DNA from: Myxococcales bacterium
Lineage (GTDB): Bacteria; Myxococcota_A; Polyangia; Polyangiales; Ga0077539
Direction: 5' to 3'
Assembly: GCA_016792845.1 (NCBI GenBank)
Contig: JAEUKH010000028.1
Coordinates: 310,001 to 374,000, forward strand
DNA: 64,000 nt
The notes beneath the pieces were generated by a model. That model searched no databases. It was not told where the DNA came from and saw only the letters and a list, made by a program, of their open reading frames with translations. A program made the translations under genes and the position numbers. Position 1 is the stretch's first letter, and every line of letters begins with the position of its first letter. Of this stretch, positions 1 to 8,970 are shown piece by piece.

Positions 1-99
1 GCGCGGCAGCGCCTTCACAACGCCGAAGGTTTCCGCGAAGCCAAGGCGCGCTGCATCGCCCTCGGCGGCCAGTGGGCGGCCGAGTGTCGCGCGCTCTGA
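1..99 (+). CDS. C-terminal end of an unidentified protein
   Basis: An open frame runs from the first base of the window to a TGA at 97-99, giving 32 residues. The piece is rich in Ala and Arg and holds two cysteines (residues 18 and 29 of the visible part). It is too short to assign to a family. The reading frame and codon bias match the neighbouring genes, so it is probably the true end of a gene whose start lies outside the window. Confidence 0.5.
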   Translation, partial: ARQRLHNAEGFREAKARCIALGGQWAAECRAL

Positions 100-168
100 A
101 GCGCCCCCCGTCACCCCCGCTCGGCTGAAATCTCGCGTCTGCGCGGGGTCGCGTGGCACGACCCTCGG

Positions 169-1350
169 GTGGTGCTCCTTGCCTCGACCCTCGTCGCACA
201 AGTGTCGGCCACGGTGCTGTTCGGTGGCGACGTCGTGGCGCACCGTGACGTGCTCGACTCGGTCGAGGCCCACGGGCACGCGTCGCTCCTCGGGCCCCTC
301 GCGCCCTTGCTCGCGAGGGCCGCGCTCACCATCGTAAACCTTGAGTCGCCGGTGGTGACGAGCCGCCCCGCGAGCGGCCCGAACACCCTTCGCTTCAACG
401 GCACCGGGGCCTTCCTCGACGGGCTCTCGCGGGCCGGCGTCGACGCGGTGAGCCTCGCGAACAACCACGGCTTTGATCAGGGCCCCGAAGGGGTCGCGGC
501 GACCATTTCGGCCCTCCGCGCCCGCGGCCTCGCGGTGCTCGGGGCGAGCGATGGGGCCCAAGACCCGCACGCGGCCACGGTGTTCACGGTGCTCGGCCGA
601 CGGCTCTGCGTAGTAGCGGCGACGCGCATCCTGAACTTCGACGTGCCGCGGTGGCGCGCGGGGCGGCCGGGGCTCGCGCTCGCCTTGCCCGATGCGCCCG
701 ACGAAGAGACGCGGCTCGTCGCGGCGGTCACCGCCGAGGCCCGACGCTGCGGCGCCGTGGTGGTCACGCTCCACACCGGCACCGAGTACGAAGACGCTCC
801 CGAGGCGCGCGATCGTCGCTTCTTTCGTCGCCTCGCCGACGCGGGGGCCGCGGCCGTGATCGGGCACCACTCGCACACACCCCAACCCGTCGAGCGCTAC
901 GCCGTCGCAGGCCGCGACGTGCCGCTCTTCTACTCGCTCGGCAACCTCGTGTCGGCCCAAGGGAGCGTCGCCGAACGCGCGCCCCTCAGCGCCCACGAGC
1001 CCTGGCAGATCGAGCGAGACCCCCGCACCCGAGAGGGCCTCCTGGCGGTGCTCCAGTTTGAGCCCGAGGGCCCGTCAGGGCTGCGCCTCGCCCGCTCAGG
1101 CTGGCTCCCCCTTTGGACCTCGAACGACCGCGACCGCGCCCGCCGCGAAGGCCTCGCGGCCACCCTCAGCGCCGCCGCGATGCCCTGGGGCGGCGGAGGC
1201 TCCCCCGCGCAACAAGCCCGCTGGCGGAGCCTCGTCTCACGGGTCGGCCCCGCGTCGCTCTTCGCCCCCGAAGGCCTCGCAGGCGCCGAAGCCCTCTGGC
1301 CGCAGGCTCGCCCTCAAGGCGCGACCGCGACCCTCAGCCCGCGGCGCTGA
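169..1350 (+). CDS. CapA-family metallophosphoesterase-like protein
   Basis: A 393-residue protein of the CapA/PgsA type, a calcineurin-like phosphoesterase fold associated with capsule or poly-gamma-glutamate export. Visible motifs are GGD (19-21), NLE (57-59), ANNHGFDQG (98-105) and GHHSH near 232-236, in the order expected for the metal-binding loops. The first 15 residues are hydrophobic and may be a short export or anchor sequence. The start is a GTG at 169; GTG at 172 is equally possible. The gene stands alone, with no capB/capC beside it, so a capsule role is not shown and a general surface-glycan phosphoesterase role is as likely. Its 3' end overlaps the convergent lipoprotein gene by 37 bp. 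Confidence 0.8.
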   Translation: MVLLASTLVAQVSATVLFGGDVVAHRDVLDSVEAHGHASLLGPLAPLLARAALTIVNLESPVVTSRPASGPNTLRFNGTGAFLDGLSRAGVDAVSLANNHGFDQGPEGVAATISALRARGLAVLGASDGAQDPHAATVFTVLGRRLCVVAATRILNFDVPRWRAGRPGLALALPDAPDEETRLVAAVTAEARRCGAVVVTLHTGTEYEDAPEARDRRFFRRLADAGAAAVIGHHSHTPQPVERYAVAGRDVPLFYSLGNLVSAQGSVAERAPLSAHEPWQIERDPRTREGLLAVLQFEPEGPSGLRLARSGWLPLWTSNDRDRARREGLAATLSAAAMPWGGGGSPAQQARWRSLVSRVGPASLFAPEGLAGAEALWPQARPQGATATLSPRR

Positions 1351-2342
1351 CTGAACCCGCCGCAGTTGCCTCCGAGAAACATGATTGATTCTCGTTGGTT
1401 ACGAAGAATCACCGAGGGCGCGCTGGCGCTCACGTCGACCCGCGACGAGAAGGCCGGGCTCGTCGACACGGTGTAGCGCCGACCGTCGAAGCTGCCCGCG
1501 ACCCCGACCACGACCTCGCTCCGCAGGCCGCCGTCGACCAGGGTGGGACGCCCGCGTGCGGTGAAGAACAAGCGCCAGAGGGTGCGGCCCGCGCTGGTCT
1601 CTTCGACGGTGAAGGCTGGGTCGCTCACCGAGCCCGCGCGAAAGTCGGGTGCGCCCGCGTCGAGCCCGTCGTCGTCGGGGGCCACCAAGGGGTCTCGGCG
1701 GGGGGTCTCGGCGGCGGCGTCGAGCCGCTCGAAGCGCGACATCGCATCGTCGGCGCGCGCCGCCCAGATCGACGCGCCCGAGGTGTACGCGAGCACCCAG
1801 CCGCCCGCGGGGTCGTGCACCAGGGCGGGGCTCCCGAGGGGGGTCGACTCTCCCGCCGCGGGGTCAGCTTCGAGCCGTGCGACGCCCGCCTCGGTGAACG
1901 AGAGGCCGTCGCGGCTCTCGGCGATGCCGAGGCCCCCTGGGGTCGCGTAGGCCATGAAGAATTTGCCGTCGTGCTGCACCACCGAAGGCGCCGCGACGCG
2001 ACCGCTCTGCCACGGCAAGGTCGCGGCGAACACCTCGCTCGGCGCCGCGTCAGGTCGCGCCCCGAGCACCACCCGGGTGCGCACGATGCTGCTCCGCCCG
2101 TCGGCCTCGCGGGTGGCGTAGACGATCACCGCGTCGCCGTCGGCGAGGGCGCTCGGGTCGTCGTAGCGCACGTTGTTCTCAAGCACGACGCAGAGCTGTC
2201 CGCCCATCTCTGCGGCGGTGAGCGGGCGGTACGGGCCGCCGCGGCCTGCGGGGAGCGCACGGTCACCCTCGGGCGACGCGGTGAGGGTGCTGCACCCGAA
2301 GACGAGCGCACAGAGCGCCAGAGAGAGGGCGGGGCGACGCAT
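1314..2342 (-). CDS. Lipoprotein, probable beta-propeller-like secreted protein
   Basis: A 342-residue protein with a classical lipoprotein signal (hydrophobic residues 3-15, lipobox LVFGC), so it is predicted to be lipid-anchored. The body has repeated short Gly/Asp-rich strands such as FFMAYATPGGLGIAESRDG, a texture seen in five-bladed propellers of the GH43/sialidase type. No catalytic triad can be assigned by eye. The start ATG at 2342 overlaps the stop of the FadL-like gene upstream in a TGATG arrangement; a GTG one codon earlier is the alternative. It is the last gene of a three-gene coupled operon with two FadL-type porins, so it may act at the same outer-membrane site. Confidence 0.65.
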   Translation of the reverse strand: MRRPALSLALCALVFGCSTLTASPEGDRALPAGRGGPYRPLTAAEMGGQLCVVLENNVRYDDPSALADGDAVIVYATREADGRSSIVRTRVVLGARPDAAPSEVFAATLPWQSGRVAAPSVVQHDGKFFMAYATPGGLGIAESRDGLSFTEAGVARLEADPAAGESTPLGSPALVHDPAGGWVLAYTSGASIWAARADDAMSRFERLDAAAETPRRDPLVAPDDDGLDAGAPDFRAGSVSDPAFTVEETSAGRTLWRLFFTARGRPTLVDGGLRSEVVVGVAGSFDGRRYTVSTSPAFSSRVDVSASAPSVILRNQRESIMFLGGNCGGFSQRRGLRVAVAP

Positions 2343-3706
2343 CACTCGAGCTCCAGCGAGAGCGTCGAGGCGAGGGTGAGCGCGGTGCCTCCGACGCGGT
2401 AGTCTCCGACGGGGTCATTGGGGTCGGCCTTGCTCACCACGCGCTCGGGGAGCACCTGAAGCGAGGCGCCGAGGTCGAGGCCCAAGCGCCCGGGGATGAG
2501 CCGCCCGAGGCCGCGCAGGCTGAGCCCGAGCCCGAGGGCGACGACGTGGCGCGAGGCGTCGATGAAGTTGGTCACTCCCGCTTGGGCCGGCACCGGACTG
2601 GGGTCGTAGTGATACCCCCCGCGGAGCGCCAGCGTGTGCTGACCGAGGGGCATGAGGTACTCGGCGCCGATGCGGGGCACGATGCGGTCTGAGAAGCGCA
2701 TCGCCTCACGCAACGCGGGCTGCGGCACCGTCGGCTGTCGCAGCGTGCCGAGGCCCGGCGGAATGGCCAGCTCCAGCGTGACCTCGGTGCTGGCCGTCGG
2801 GTTCTCGTAGCGAGACCACTGGACCCACCCGAGGTCGAGCTCGACGAGCCAGCGCGGCGTCGGCCGCCACGCGAGCCCCACCACCACCTGCCGCGGCTGA
2901 AAGGCCGTCAGGGTGCGCGAACGGAGGCCGTAGTAGCCCGGAATGCGCAGCGCCGTGGGGTTGCTGAGCGCGCCCACCACGATCTGCCCCGTCAGCGCCG
3001 CGTCGAGGCGCGTGTCGAGCCTGAACTCGTCGCGGAAGGTCACCCCCAAGGTGAGCCTTCGGGGGAGGTCGAACTGCGCCCCGGCCTGGAGATAGCGCAC
3101 CGCCGTGAGGTCGGCGTCGACGGTGTGCCGGAGCTGCGAGCCCGACGCGCCGGTGGCCACGATCTGCCCCTCGATGCCGAGCCCGCCGCGGGTCGAGGCC
3201 ATGAACGCGAGGCCGACCCCGAGGCGCATCCAACGGGTCGGCGAGATCGCCACGTTGGCCGCGATGTAGAGCCGCTGCATGCGCACCGAGTAGAGCTCCC
3301 AGCGCGGCTGCGACTGCGGGATGGCCCGCACCTGCGAGAGCTGGTTGTCGGGGAGGTGAAACCCGATGCCGAAGGCGAAGGGCAGCCCGAACAAGCGCCC
3401 CGGCGCGCCGAGGCCGCCGACGATGCCGTGGCTCGGGTCGACCGCGTTGTCGCGGCCGTCGGTGCGGAGCGACGGGTTGGCGAAGAAGTACCCCACCTCG
3501 GCGCGAAAGCCCGACAGACCTCGAAGACCCGCGGGGTTGGCGTAGTTCGAGGCGAGGTCTCGGGTGCTCGCCGTGGTGGCCGAGGCGAGGCTCAGGTGGC
3601 GCGCGCCGAAGCCGTACATGTCGAGCGGGTTCGCCGCGACCCCAGGCGCGAAGACGCTCAGCGATGCGGCCAGGGGCGCGAGCCGGGTGAGGGTGCGTGG
3701 ACGCAT
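2342..3706 (-). CDS. FadL/OmpP1/TodX-family outer-membrane transporter (copy 1)
   Basis: A 454-residue outer-membrane beta-barrel of the FadL family, which carries long-chain fatty acids or other hydrophobic compounds. It has a signal peptide ending near residue 26 and then the family N-terminus (NPLDMYGFGARHLSLASA), including an NPAGL motif that corresponds to the FadL hatch region. The rest shows alternating amphipathic strands and ends in a hydrophobic residue pattern (TLSLELE). The start ATG overlaps the stop of the upstream paralogue (TGATG), implying translational coupling. The open frame continues upstream inside that paralogue, but that part has no family character and the signal peptide fixes the start. 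Confidence 0.85.
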   Translation of the reverse strand: MRPRTLTRLAPLAASLSVFAPGVAANPLDMYGFGARHLSLASATTASTRDLASNYANPAGLRGLSGFRAEVGYFFANPSLRTDGRDNAVDPSHGIVGGLGAPGRLFGLPFAFGIGFHLPDNQLSQVRAIPQSQPRWELYSVRMQRLYIAANVAISPTRWMRLGVGLAFMASTRGGLGIEGQIVATGASGSQLRHTVDADLTAVRYLQAGAQFDLPRRLTLGVTFRDEFRLDTRLDAALTGQIVVGALSNPTALRIPGYYGLRSRTLTAFQPRQVVVGLAWRPTPRWLVELDLGWVQWSRYENPTASTEVTLELAIPPGLGTLRQPTVPQPALREAMRFSDRIVPRIGAEYLMPLGQHTLALRGGYHYDPSPVPAQAGVTNFIDASRHVVALGLGLSLRGLGRLIPGRLGLDLGASLQVLPERVVSKADPNDPVGDYRVGGTALTLASTLSLELE

Positions 3707-4923
3707 CAGAAGCTCGCTCCGAGGGTGACCGACGCGACCACGAGGTTGCCGCCGTAGGTCGTCGACGCGCCGCCGGGCCCCGGGCCCTCGCGGCCGATGA
3801 GATGATGAACCTGGAGCGCCGTGTCGGCCCGCAGGGTCGAGCCGCCCGCCCGCGCGCTCAGCCCCACGCCCGCGGTCAGCGCGAGGCGGTCGTTGTCGAG
3901 GTACTGCCGCGCGGCGGTGGGGAGCGGCGCAGGCGTGGGCTCGTAGAACACGCCGCCGCGGAGCGAGAGTCCGGTGCCGTCGTCCCACTGGCGCGCCCAG
4001 GCGACGGCGAGGCGCGGCACCACGGTGTCGCGAAACTCGGGCGCAGGCGGCGCGGGGCTCGCCGGGGTGGTCGCCGCGTTGGGGCCCGGATAGGCGCTCC
4101 ATCGCTTGCCCGTCAGCCCCGCCATGACGGTGAGATCACCCCGCCGCCAGGCGGCTTCGAGGCCCACCTGCGCGGGGTCGAACTGCGCGAGCCCCGCGAT
4201 GTCGAGGGTCGGGATGGGCACCCCGAGGTCGGGCGCGTCGATGGTCACCCGAAAGCGGGCCTCGAGCTCGCCGCGATACACCACGCCCGCCCGCCACGCC
4301 CCGCGGTCAAAGCGCAGGCCCACCACCGGCGCGTAGGTGGCCACCAGCTGAGTGTCGATGCGCGAGCCCGCGCGCCCCGTCGCGTCGGTGGTCACGAGCA
4401 CCGCGCCCGAGAGCCCCGCCATCGCCATCACGCCCGCGCCCACCCGAAACCCGCGCCCCAGATCGACGCCCACGCCGAGCTGCAAGGCCACGGTCTGAAC
4501 GCGGTCAGGGAGGTTCACAAACTGCGGCGTTTCGGGCTGCAACACCCGGCCCCGTACGATGATCTCGGTCGGCGTGAAGAACCCGAGGCCCACCCCCACG
4601 CGCCCGCGCAGGAGCCCCCCGAAGGGCACCGGCAGGCCGAGGCCGATGGTCGTCGCCGCCCCGCGGTCGGCCGCCGCGTGCGCCCCGCCCCGGGTGAGCG
4701 CGAAGCCCGTCGCCGCGAAGCCGAGCGCCACCTCGCGGGTGCGCATGGCCGAGAGCGAGGCCGGGTTGCCGTGCACCGCGGTGTAGTCGTCGGCGGTGGT
4801 CTGCCCGAGCCCCGCGCACGAGGTCGCCCAAGGGCCGTATCCGAAGAGGTCTTGCGGAGAGGCCTCTGCCCCGACGCCCGCGAGCATCACCCCGAGGCCC
4901 GCCACACAGCTGAGTACGCGCAT
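3706..4923 (-). CDS. FadL/OmpP1/TodX-family outer-membrane transporter (copy 2)
   Basis: A 405-residue FadL-type barrel, first gene of the three-gene operon. The signal peptide occupies about residues 1-22, followed by SPQDLFGYGPWATSCAGLG and the NPASL hatch-type motif. It is clearly a diverged paralogue of the next gene and shares its overall layout, but identity is low by eye, so the two probably differ in substrate. Its stop overlaps the next start by two bases. The AT-rich patch upstream (5018-5042) is the likely promoter region of the operon. Confidence 0.82.
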   Translation of the reverse strand: MRVLSCVAGLGVMLAGVGAEASPQDLFGYGPWATSCAGLGQTTADDYTAVHGNPASLSAMRTREVALGFAATGFALTRGGAHAAADRGAATTIGLGLPVPFGGLLRGRVGVGLGFFTPTEIIVRGRVLQPETPQFVNLPDRVQTVALQLGVGVDLGRGFRVGAGVMAMAGLSGAVLVTTDATGRAGSRIDTQLVATYAPVVGLRFDRGAWRAGVVYRGELEARFRVTIDAPDLGVPIPTLDIAGLAQFDPAQVGLEAAWRRGDLTVMAGLTGKRWSAYPGPNAATTPASPAPPAPEFRDTVVPRLAVAWARQWDDGTGLSLRGGVFYEPTPAPLPTAARQYLDNDRLALTAGVGLSARAGGSTLRADTALQVHHLIGREGPGPGGASTTYGGNLVVASVTLGASF

Positions 4924-5038
4924 CGACAGAGCCCGACGCTACACCACCTCGGGGCCGCCGCGAGGCACTTCTGCGGGGCCGACCGCTGCGCATCAGCGCG
5001 GCGCCACCAGCGCTGTAAGTTGTTGATTTTATAGTTGA
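4924..5038 (-). promoter_or_regulatory. AT-rich upstream region of the FadL operon
   Basis: The 115 bp between the OmpA-like gene and the FadL operon contains, at 5018-5042, one of the most AT-rich runs in the window. Read on the minus strand it holds two direct copies of ATCAAC separated by a TATAAA-like core, and it overlaps the stop codon of the upstream gene. Position and composition fit a promoter or regulator site; no transcription start can be fixed from sequence alone. Confidence 0.4.
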
Positions 5039-5743
5039 TTATGGGCCCTCGGTGCCGTCTGAGTCGCGCGCACCGCAGCGCCACGGGGCGGCCCGGCTCC
5101 ACAAAAAGATCCGCACGGTGCGGCTGAAGGCGTTCGGGCATCGCGGGTCGAGGCGGCGGGTGAGGAGCCGCTCGGGGCTCACGCCGCGGCGCACCAGGGC
5201 GGCCGCAACGCTTTGGGCCCTGACCAGCGCGAGGGTGTCGGGGCGCCCCTCGTCGCGCGTCGCCGCCCCCGCGAGGACGAAGCGTCGCTCGGGCAGCGTG
5301 CCGGCCACCCGCCGTGCGATGCGATCGAGGAGGGCCTCGGCCTGATCGGGGCTGCGCCTGCGGGGGGCGAAATGGACGGGCGGTTCGCGCTCGAGGGCGA
5401 CGATCCACGGGAGGTCGAGGGGCCCGGCCTCGTCGTTGTTGGGGTCGAGCCCTTCGAGCACCCTGAGGTTCGACGGGGTCGCGCTCGGGGCGTTGTTCGG
5501 CGCGGCCTCGGGGCAGCCGTCGTCGTCGCGGTCGCCGTTGTGGTCTTCGGGAATCTCAGGGCAGAGGTCGTGGGCGTCGTCGACGCCATCGCCGTCGCGA
5601 TCCTCGGGCGCGGTGCGGTCGAGGAGGTCGTTGTGGGCGAGGCGGGCGATGGCGGGGCCTTCGGTGACCCGTGACGCGGTCGTACATCGCGCGGCGAGCG
5701 CGGCGACGAGGGCGAGGGCGAGGCGGCGCCACCATCGGGGCAT
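5039..5743 (-). CDS. Lipoprotein with TSP3 repeat and OmpA-like C-terminal domain
   Basis: A 234-residue protein. Its start (ATG at 5743) is set by a signal sequence with a lipobox-like ALAARC. Residues about 47-75 form an Asp-rich thrombospondin type-3 calcium repeat (DRDGDGVDDAHDLCPEIPED). Residues about 130-225 resemble a shortened, divergent OmpA peptidoglycan-associating domain (FVLAGAATRDEG followed by a helix with ARAQS-type periodicity). The canonical GHTD/NxxLSxxRA signature is degraded, so peptidoglycan binding is uncertain. It is transcribed divergently from the mannosyltransferase gene across 72 bp. Confidence 0.65.
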   Translation of the reverse strand: MPRWWRRLALALVAALAARCTTASRVTEGPAIARLAHNDLLDRTAPEDRDGDGVDDAHDLCPEIPEDHNGDRDDDGCPEAAPNNAPSATPSNLRVLEGLDPNNDEAGPLDLPWIVALEREPPVHFAPRRRSPDQAEALLDRIARRVAGTLPERRFVLAGAATRDEGRPDTLALVRAQSVAAALVRRGVSPERLLTRRLDPRCPNAFSRTVRIFLWSRAAPWRCGARDSDGTEGP

Positions 5744-5815
5744 GTGCGCCGAGGTAGCGCGATGCGAGGTGACTTGCCAATGGGGTCGGTGGGTCGGTAC
5801 GGTCCGCGCCGATTT

Positions 5816-6541
5816 ATGCCCCCCCGCGTGCTGGTCATCACTCCGACCTACAACGAGCGTGAAAATCTCGAGACCTTCTTGGCGCAGCTCTTCGCCGTGG
5901 CGCCCGAGGTCGAGGTGTTGGTGGTCGACGACAACTCGCCCGACGGCACCGGCGCCCTCGCAGACGCGGCGGCGGCGGCCGATCCGAGGGTGCATGTGCG
6001 CCACCGGGCGGGCAAGCTGGGCCTCGGGAGCGCCTACCTCGAAGGCTTCGCCTGGGCCCTCTCAGAGGGCTTCGACGTGGTCTTCGAGATGGACACCGAC
6101 CTCTCTCACGACCCGCGGTATGTGCCCGATTTTCTGCGCGCCATCGAGGCCGGGGCCGACATCGTGATCGGCTCGCGCAACATCCCCGGCGGCGGCGTCG
6201 AGGGCTGGGGCCTCGGCCGTCACCTCATGTCAAAGGGCGGGAGCGTGTACTCGCGCGCCATCCTCGGCATCGGCGTGCGCGACCTGACCTCGGGCTTCAA
6301 AGCCTTCACCCGCCGGGCGCTCGAGGCCATCGACCTCAAGGCCGTCGAGAGCAACGGGTACTCGTTTCAGATTGAGCTCACCTACCGCGCGATCGTCAAA
6401 GGGATGCGCGTCGCCGAGGTGCCCATCACCTTCGTCGACCGGCGCGCGGGGCGCTCGAAGATGAGCCGCGCGATCTTCCTCGAAGCCATCGGCATGGTGT
6501 GGAAGCTGCGATTCGACGCCCTGCGCGGCCAGCTCGGCTGA
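5816..6541 (+). CDS. Polyprenol/dolichol-phosphate mannosyltransferase (GT2 family)
   Basis: A 241-residue family-2 glycosyltransferase of the DPM1/Ppm1 type, which moves mannose (or a related sugar) from a nucleotide sugar to a polyprenyl phosphate at the cytoplasmic membrane. Visible features are TPTYNERENL (9-18), VVDDNSPDGTG (about 41-51), the metal-binding EMDTDLSHD (about 90-98) and SGFKAFTRRAL, in family order. The length matches the short form without a C-terminal membrane domain. The ATG at 5816 is chosen because the family starts right before the first beta strand. Its product could feed lipid-linked sugars to the polysaccharide genes elsewhere in the window; that link is inference. 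Confidence 0.9.
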   Translation: MPPRVLVITPTYNERENLETFLAQLFAVAPEVEVLVVDDNSPDGTGALADAAAAADPRVHVRHRAGKLGLGSAYLEGFAWALSEGFDVVFEMDTDLSHDPRYVPDFLRAIEAGADIVIGSRNIPGGGVEGWGLGRHLMSKGGSVYSRAILGIGVRDLTSGFKAFTRRALEAIDLKAVESNGYSFQIELTYRAIVKGMRVAEVPITFVDRRAGRSKMSRAIFLEAIGMVWKLRFDALRGQLG

Positions 6542-6716
6542 GCGTGCGGCTTCGCGATCGCTGACCGCCCCGCGACCCCGCTTCGGATCGCGACGACGGG
6601 CCGCTTCTGCCCCGCGAGGGCGCTGCGAGGTCGCGCGAGGCCATCGCGTCGACGGGGCGGCGGTGACGCTTCGGCATCGCCTCGGGCCGAGGGTGGTGTA
6701 CCGTGCTGGGGCGTTT

Positions 6717-7724
6717 ATGCCCGACTTTCCAGAAGCCCAGGCGACCGACCACGAATCGGTCTCAGACGCCCTCGATGTCGCCCTCACGCAGTGGCAGCGC
6801 GGCGACCGGGTCGAGGCGCTCCGCTGGCTCCGCAAGGCCATCGACGCGGCCTTCGACGAGGGCGACGACGGGCGCGGCCTCGAGCTCTCAAAGGCCGCCT
6901 CGGCGCTCTCGTCGTCGATGGCGCCGCCCGCAGCAGCCCCGAGCGTCTCAGCGCGCCCTGCGGTGCCGCCGAAGCCGCCCACGGCGCCTCCGCCCGCGCG
7001 GGCGTCTTTTCAGGTCGACGACGACGCGACCGTGGCGTTGTCTTCGCGCGACGCCGAGGCGCAGACCCGAGTGTTGCCGCCTCCGCCTCCGCCGCGGGCC
7101 GCTCCTTCGCCGCCGATGGGTTCACCCCCGCATCCCGCGGCCGCGGCTGTGTTTCCGCCGCCGCCCGAAGGCGGGAGCTCGCTCTCGATGCCCCCGGTGC
7201 CCGCGTCGGTGGCCGCGCTGGGTCGCTCGCTTCGCCCGCCGCAGGGGCCGAGTCAGCGCCCTCCGGCGGGGCGCGTGCCGATGCCGCCGCCCTCGACGCC
7301 GCCCGCGCGCCCTGCCGCGCCGCCGGCCCCCGACCGCGCCAGCATCGTGCCCGGGGGGCGTCGAAACACCCGGGCCAACCGCCGCAATTCTCGTGTTCCG
7401 ACGGGCGACCCGCGCCCCGACGCCGAGGCCGCGACCCGCGCGCTGCCTGAGCGCCCGACCGAGCCCGAGGCCGAAGACGCCACCGAGGTCTTCTCGCTGA
7501 CCCGCAACGTCAAGGCTGGGCTCCGCGGCGCGACGCCGCCGCCCGCTGCGGCGACCAGCGCGGTGCTCACCCAGTCGGTGCGCGTCGCGGTGGGCCCCGG
7601 GCCGAGCGTGCGGCTTCTAGGTCCGCGTGAGGGCCTCGTGGCGGGCGAGTGCGAGGCCTGGCTCGTGGCCACCTCGCCCGCGAGCGACCTCGTGACATTG
7701 TTACAAACAGGTAAAAAGCCTTGA
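6717..7724 (+). CDS. Proline-rich protein of unknown function
   Basis: A 335-residue protein not recognised as a family. Residues about 18-55 look helical and TPR-like (DVALTQWQRGDRVEALRWLR). Residues about 80-245 are a Pro/Ala-rich linker with several PPP runs. The last 90 residues contain short acidic stretches and a hydrophobic end (LVTLLQTGKKP). There is no signal peptide, so it is probably cytoplasmic, possibly a scaffold. It begins in the same TTTATGCC start context as the mannosyltransferase gene upstream. The stop lies 33 bp before the porin start. Confidence 0.65.
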   Translation: MPDFPEAQATDHESVSDALDVALTQWQRGDRVEALRWLRKAIDAAFDEGDDGRGLELSKAASALSSSMAPPAAAPSVSARPAVPPKPPTAPPPARASFQVDDDATVALSSRDAEAQTRVLPPPPPPRAAPSPPMGSPPHPAAAAVFPPPPEGGSSLSMPPVPASVAALGRSLRPPQGPSQRPPAGRVPMPPPSTPPARPAAPPAPDRASIVPGGRRNTRANRRNSRVPTGDPRPDAEAATRALPERPTEPEAEDATEVFSLTRNVKAGLRGATPPPAAATSAVLTQSVRVAVGPGPSVRLLGPREGLVAGECEAWLVATSPASDLVTLLQTGKKP

Positions 7725-7757
7725 AGTACCGAGCGCCTTGGGCACAACCGCGGGGCC

Positions 7758-8966
7758 ATGTCGCACCGCCGAGTGTTCGGTCGCTTTTTTCTGACAGCCA
7801 TGTCGCAGGGCGCGGTCTCGTTGGCGCAGCCGCAGCCGATGTCGAGCGCGCCGGGGCAGGTCGAGGCGCGGTTCGGCCAGGGCGTCACCCTCCGCAGCGG
7901 TGACGGGCGCTTCGAGCTCAACCTCCGCGGTCGCATCCAGACGCGCTTCACGCTTACGGCCGCCGACGCGCAGCCCGACGGGCCGGGCACTGAGTTCGCC
8001 ATCCGCCGAATGCGCCTGGTGTTTCAGGGGCACGCCCTCTCGCGCGCGGTGCAGTACTACATCCAGCTCGGGCTCTCGAACCGCGACACTGAGAGCGATC
8101 TCCGGCTGCCGGTGCGCGACGCGTACGTGACCCTTACCCGGGTGCGCGACCTGCAACTGAGGGTCGGGCAGATGAAGGTGCCCTTCGACCGACAGCGGGT
8201 GGTGTCGTCGTCGGCGCTCCAGTTTCCTGATCGAGCGATGGTGACGAGCGAGCTGAACCTCGACCGCGACGTGGGCGTTCAGCTGTTCTCGCGCGATCTC
8301 TTCGGCCTCGGGCACCGCCTCGGGTACCAGCTCGGCGTCTTCGGCGGCGACGGCCGCAACCGAACGAGCCAGGCCTCGGGTCTCCTCTACGTGGCCCGCC
8401 TGGAGCTCACGCCCATGGGCGCCTTCGACGACTACGTTGAGGCCGACCTCTCGCGCAGCCCGCGGCTCCGGCTCTCGCTGGGCGTGGGCGTCGCGTACAA
8501 CCTCAACACCAACCGTGCCCAGAGCACCCACGGCGCGACCTACACCCTGGGGCGCTTCGACGTGCGGAGTGTCGAGCTCGACCTGCATCTCAAATGGCGC
8601 GGTCTCTCGGTGATTTCGAGCTTTATCGACCGCCGCGCCGACGCCGCCGCGGTGAGCCGAACGGTCGAAGGCGCGTTGCAGCGCGAGTACGCCCGCAACA
8701 TGCAGGGGTGGTTCGTGCAGAGCGGGCTGATGCTGTGGCGCGGACTCGAGCTCGTGGCACGCTACGGGCAGCTCGCGCCGGTGGTGCTCGACCCTGCCAC
8801 GGTCGACCCGAGCCAGCGCGCGCGGCGCGAGCTCGGCGCGGGGCTCAACTACTACTTCGAAGGGCACGCGCTGAAGGTGCAGGCAGACTATTTCATCTAC
8901 GCGGGGGCGCGCTGGGCCGAGGCGCAAGAGCACCAGGCCCGGGTGCAGCTCCAGCTCTTCTACTGA
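7758..8966 (+). CDS. Phosphate-selective porin O/P-family outer-membrane protein
   Basis: A 402-residue protein of the OprP/OprO family. It has a signal sequence at about 1-23, a first strand pattern GVTLRSGDGRFELNLRGRIQ, then RRMRLVFQG and VGQMKVPFDRQRVV, all typical of this family, and a C-terminal strand ending in a hydrophobic-aromatic pair (LQLFY). It should form an anion or oligosaccharide channel in the outer membrane. Substrate cannot be inferred, because the family includes general porins as well as phosphate channels. It converges on the M48 gene with only 4 bp between stops. Confidence 0.85.
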   Translation: MSHRRVFGRFFLTAMSQGAVSLAQPQPMSSAPGQVEARFGQGVTLRSGDGRFELNLRGRIQTRFTLTAADAQPDGPGTEFAIRRMRLVFQGHALSRAVQYYIQLGLSNRDTESDLRLPVRDAYVTLTRVRDLQLRVGQMKVPFDRQRVVSSSALQFPDRAMVTSELNLDRDVGVQLFSRDLFGLGHRLGYQLGVFGGDGRNRTSQASGLLYVARLELTPMGAFDDYVEADLSRSPRLRLSLGVGVAYNLNTNRAQSTHGATYTLGRFDVRSVELDLHLKWRGLSVISSFIDRRADAAAVSRTVEGALQREYARNMQGWFVQSGLMLWRGLELVARYGQLAPVVLDPATVDPSQRARRELGAGLNYYFEGHALKVQADYFIYAGARWAEAQEHQARVQLQLFY

Positions 8967-8970
8967 GCCC

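Noticed and set aside
3707..4102. An N-terminal extension of FadL copy 1
   Set aside because: The open frame continues upstream within copy 2, but it is Arg/Pro-rich noise and the signal peptide starts at 3706.
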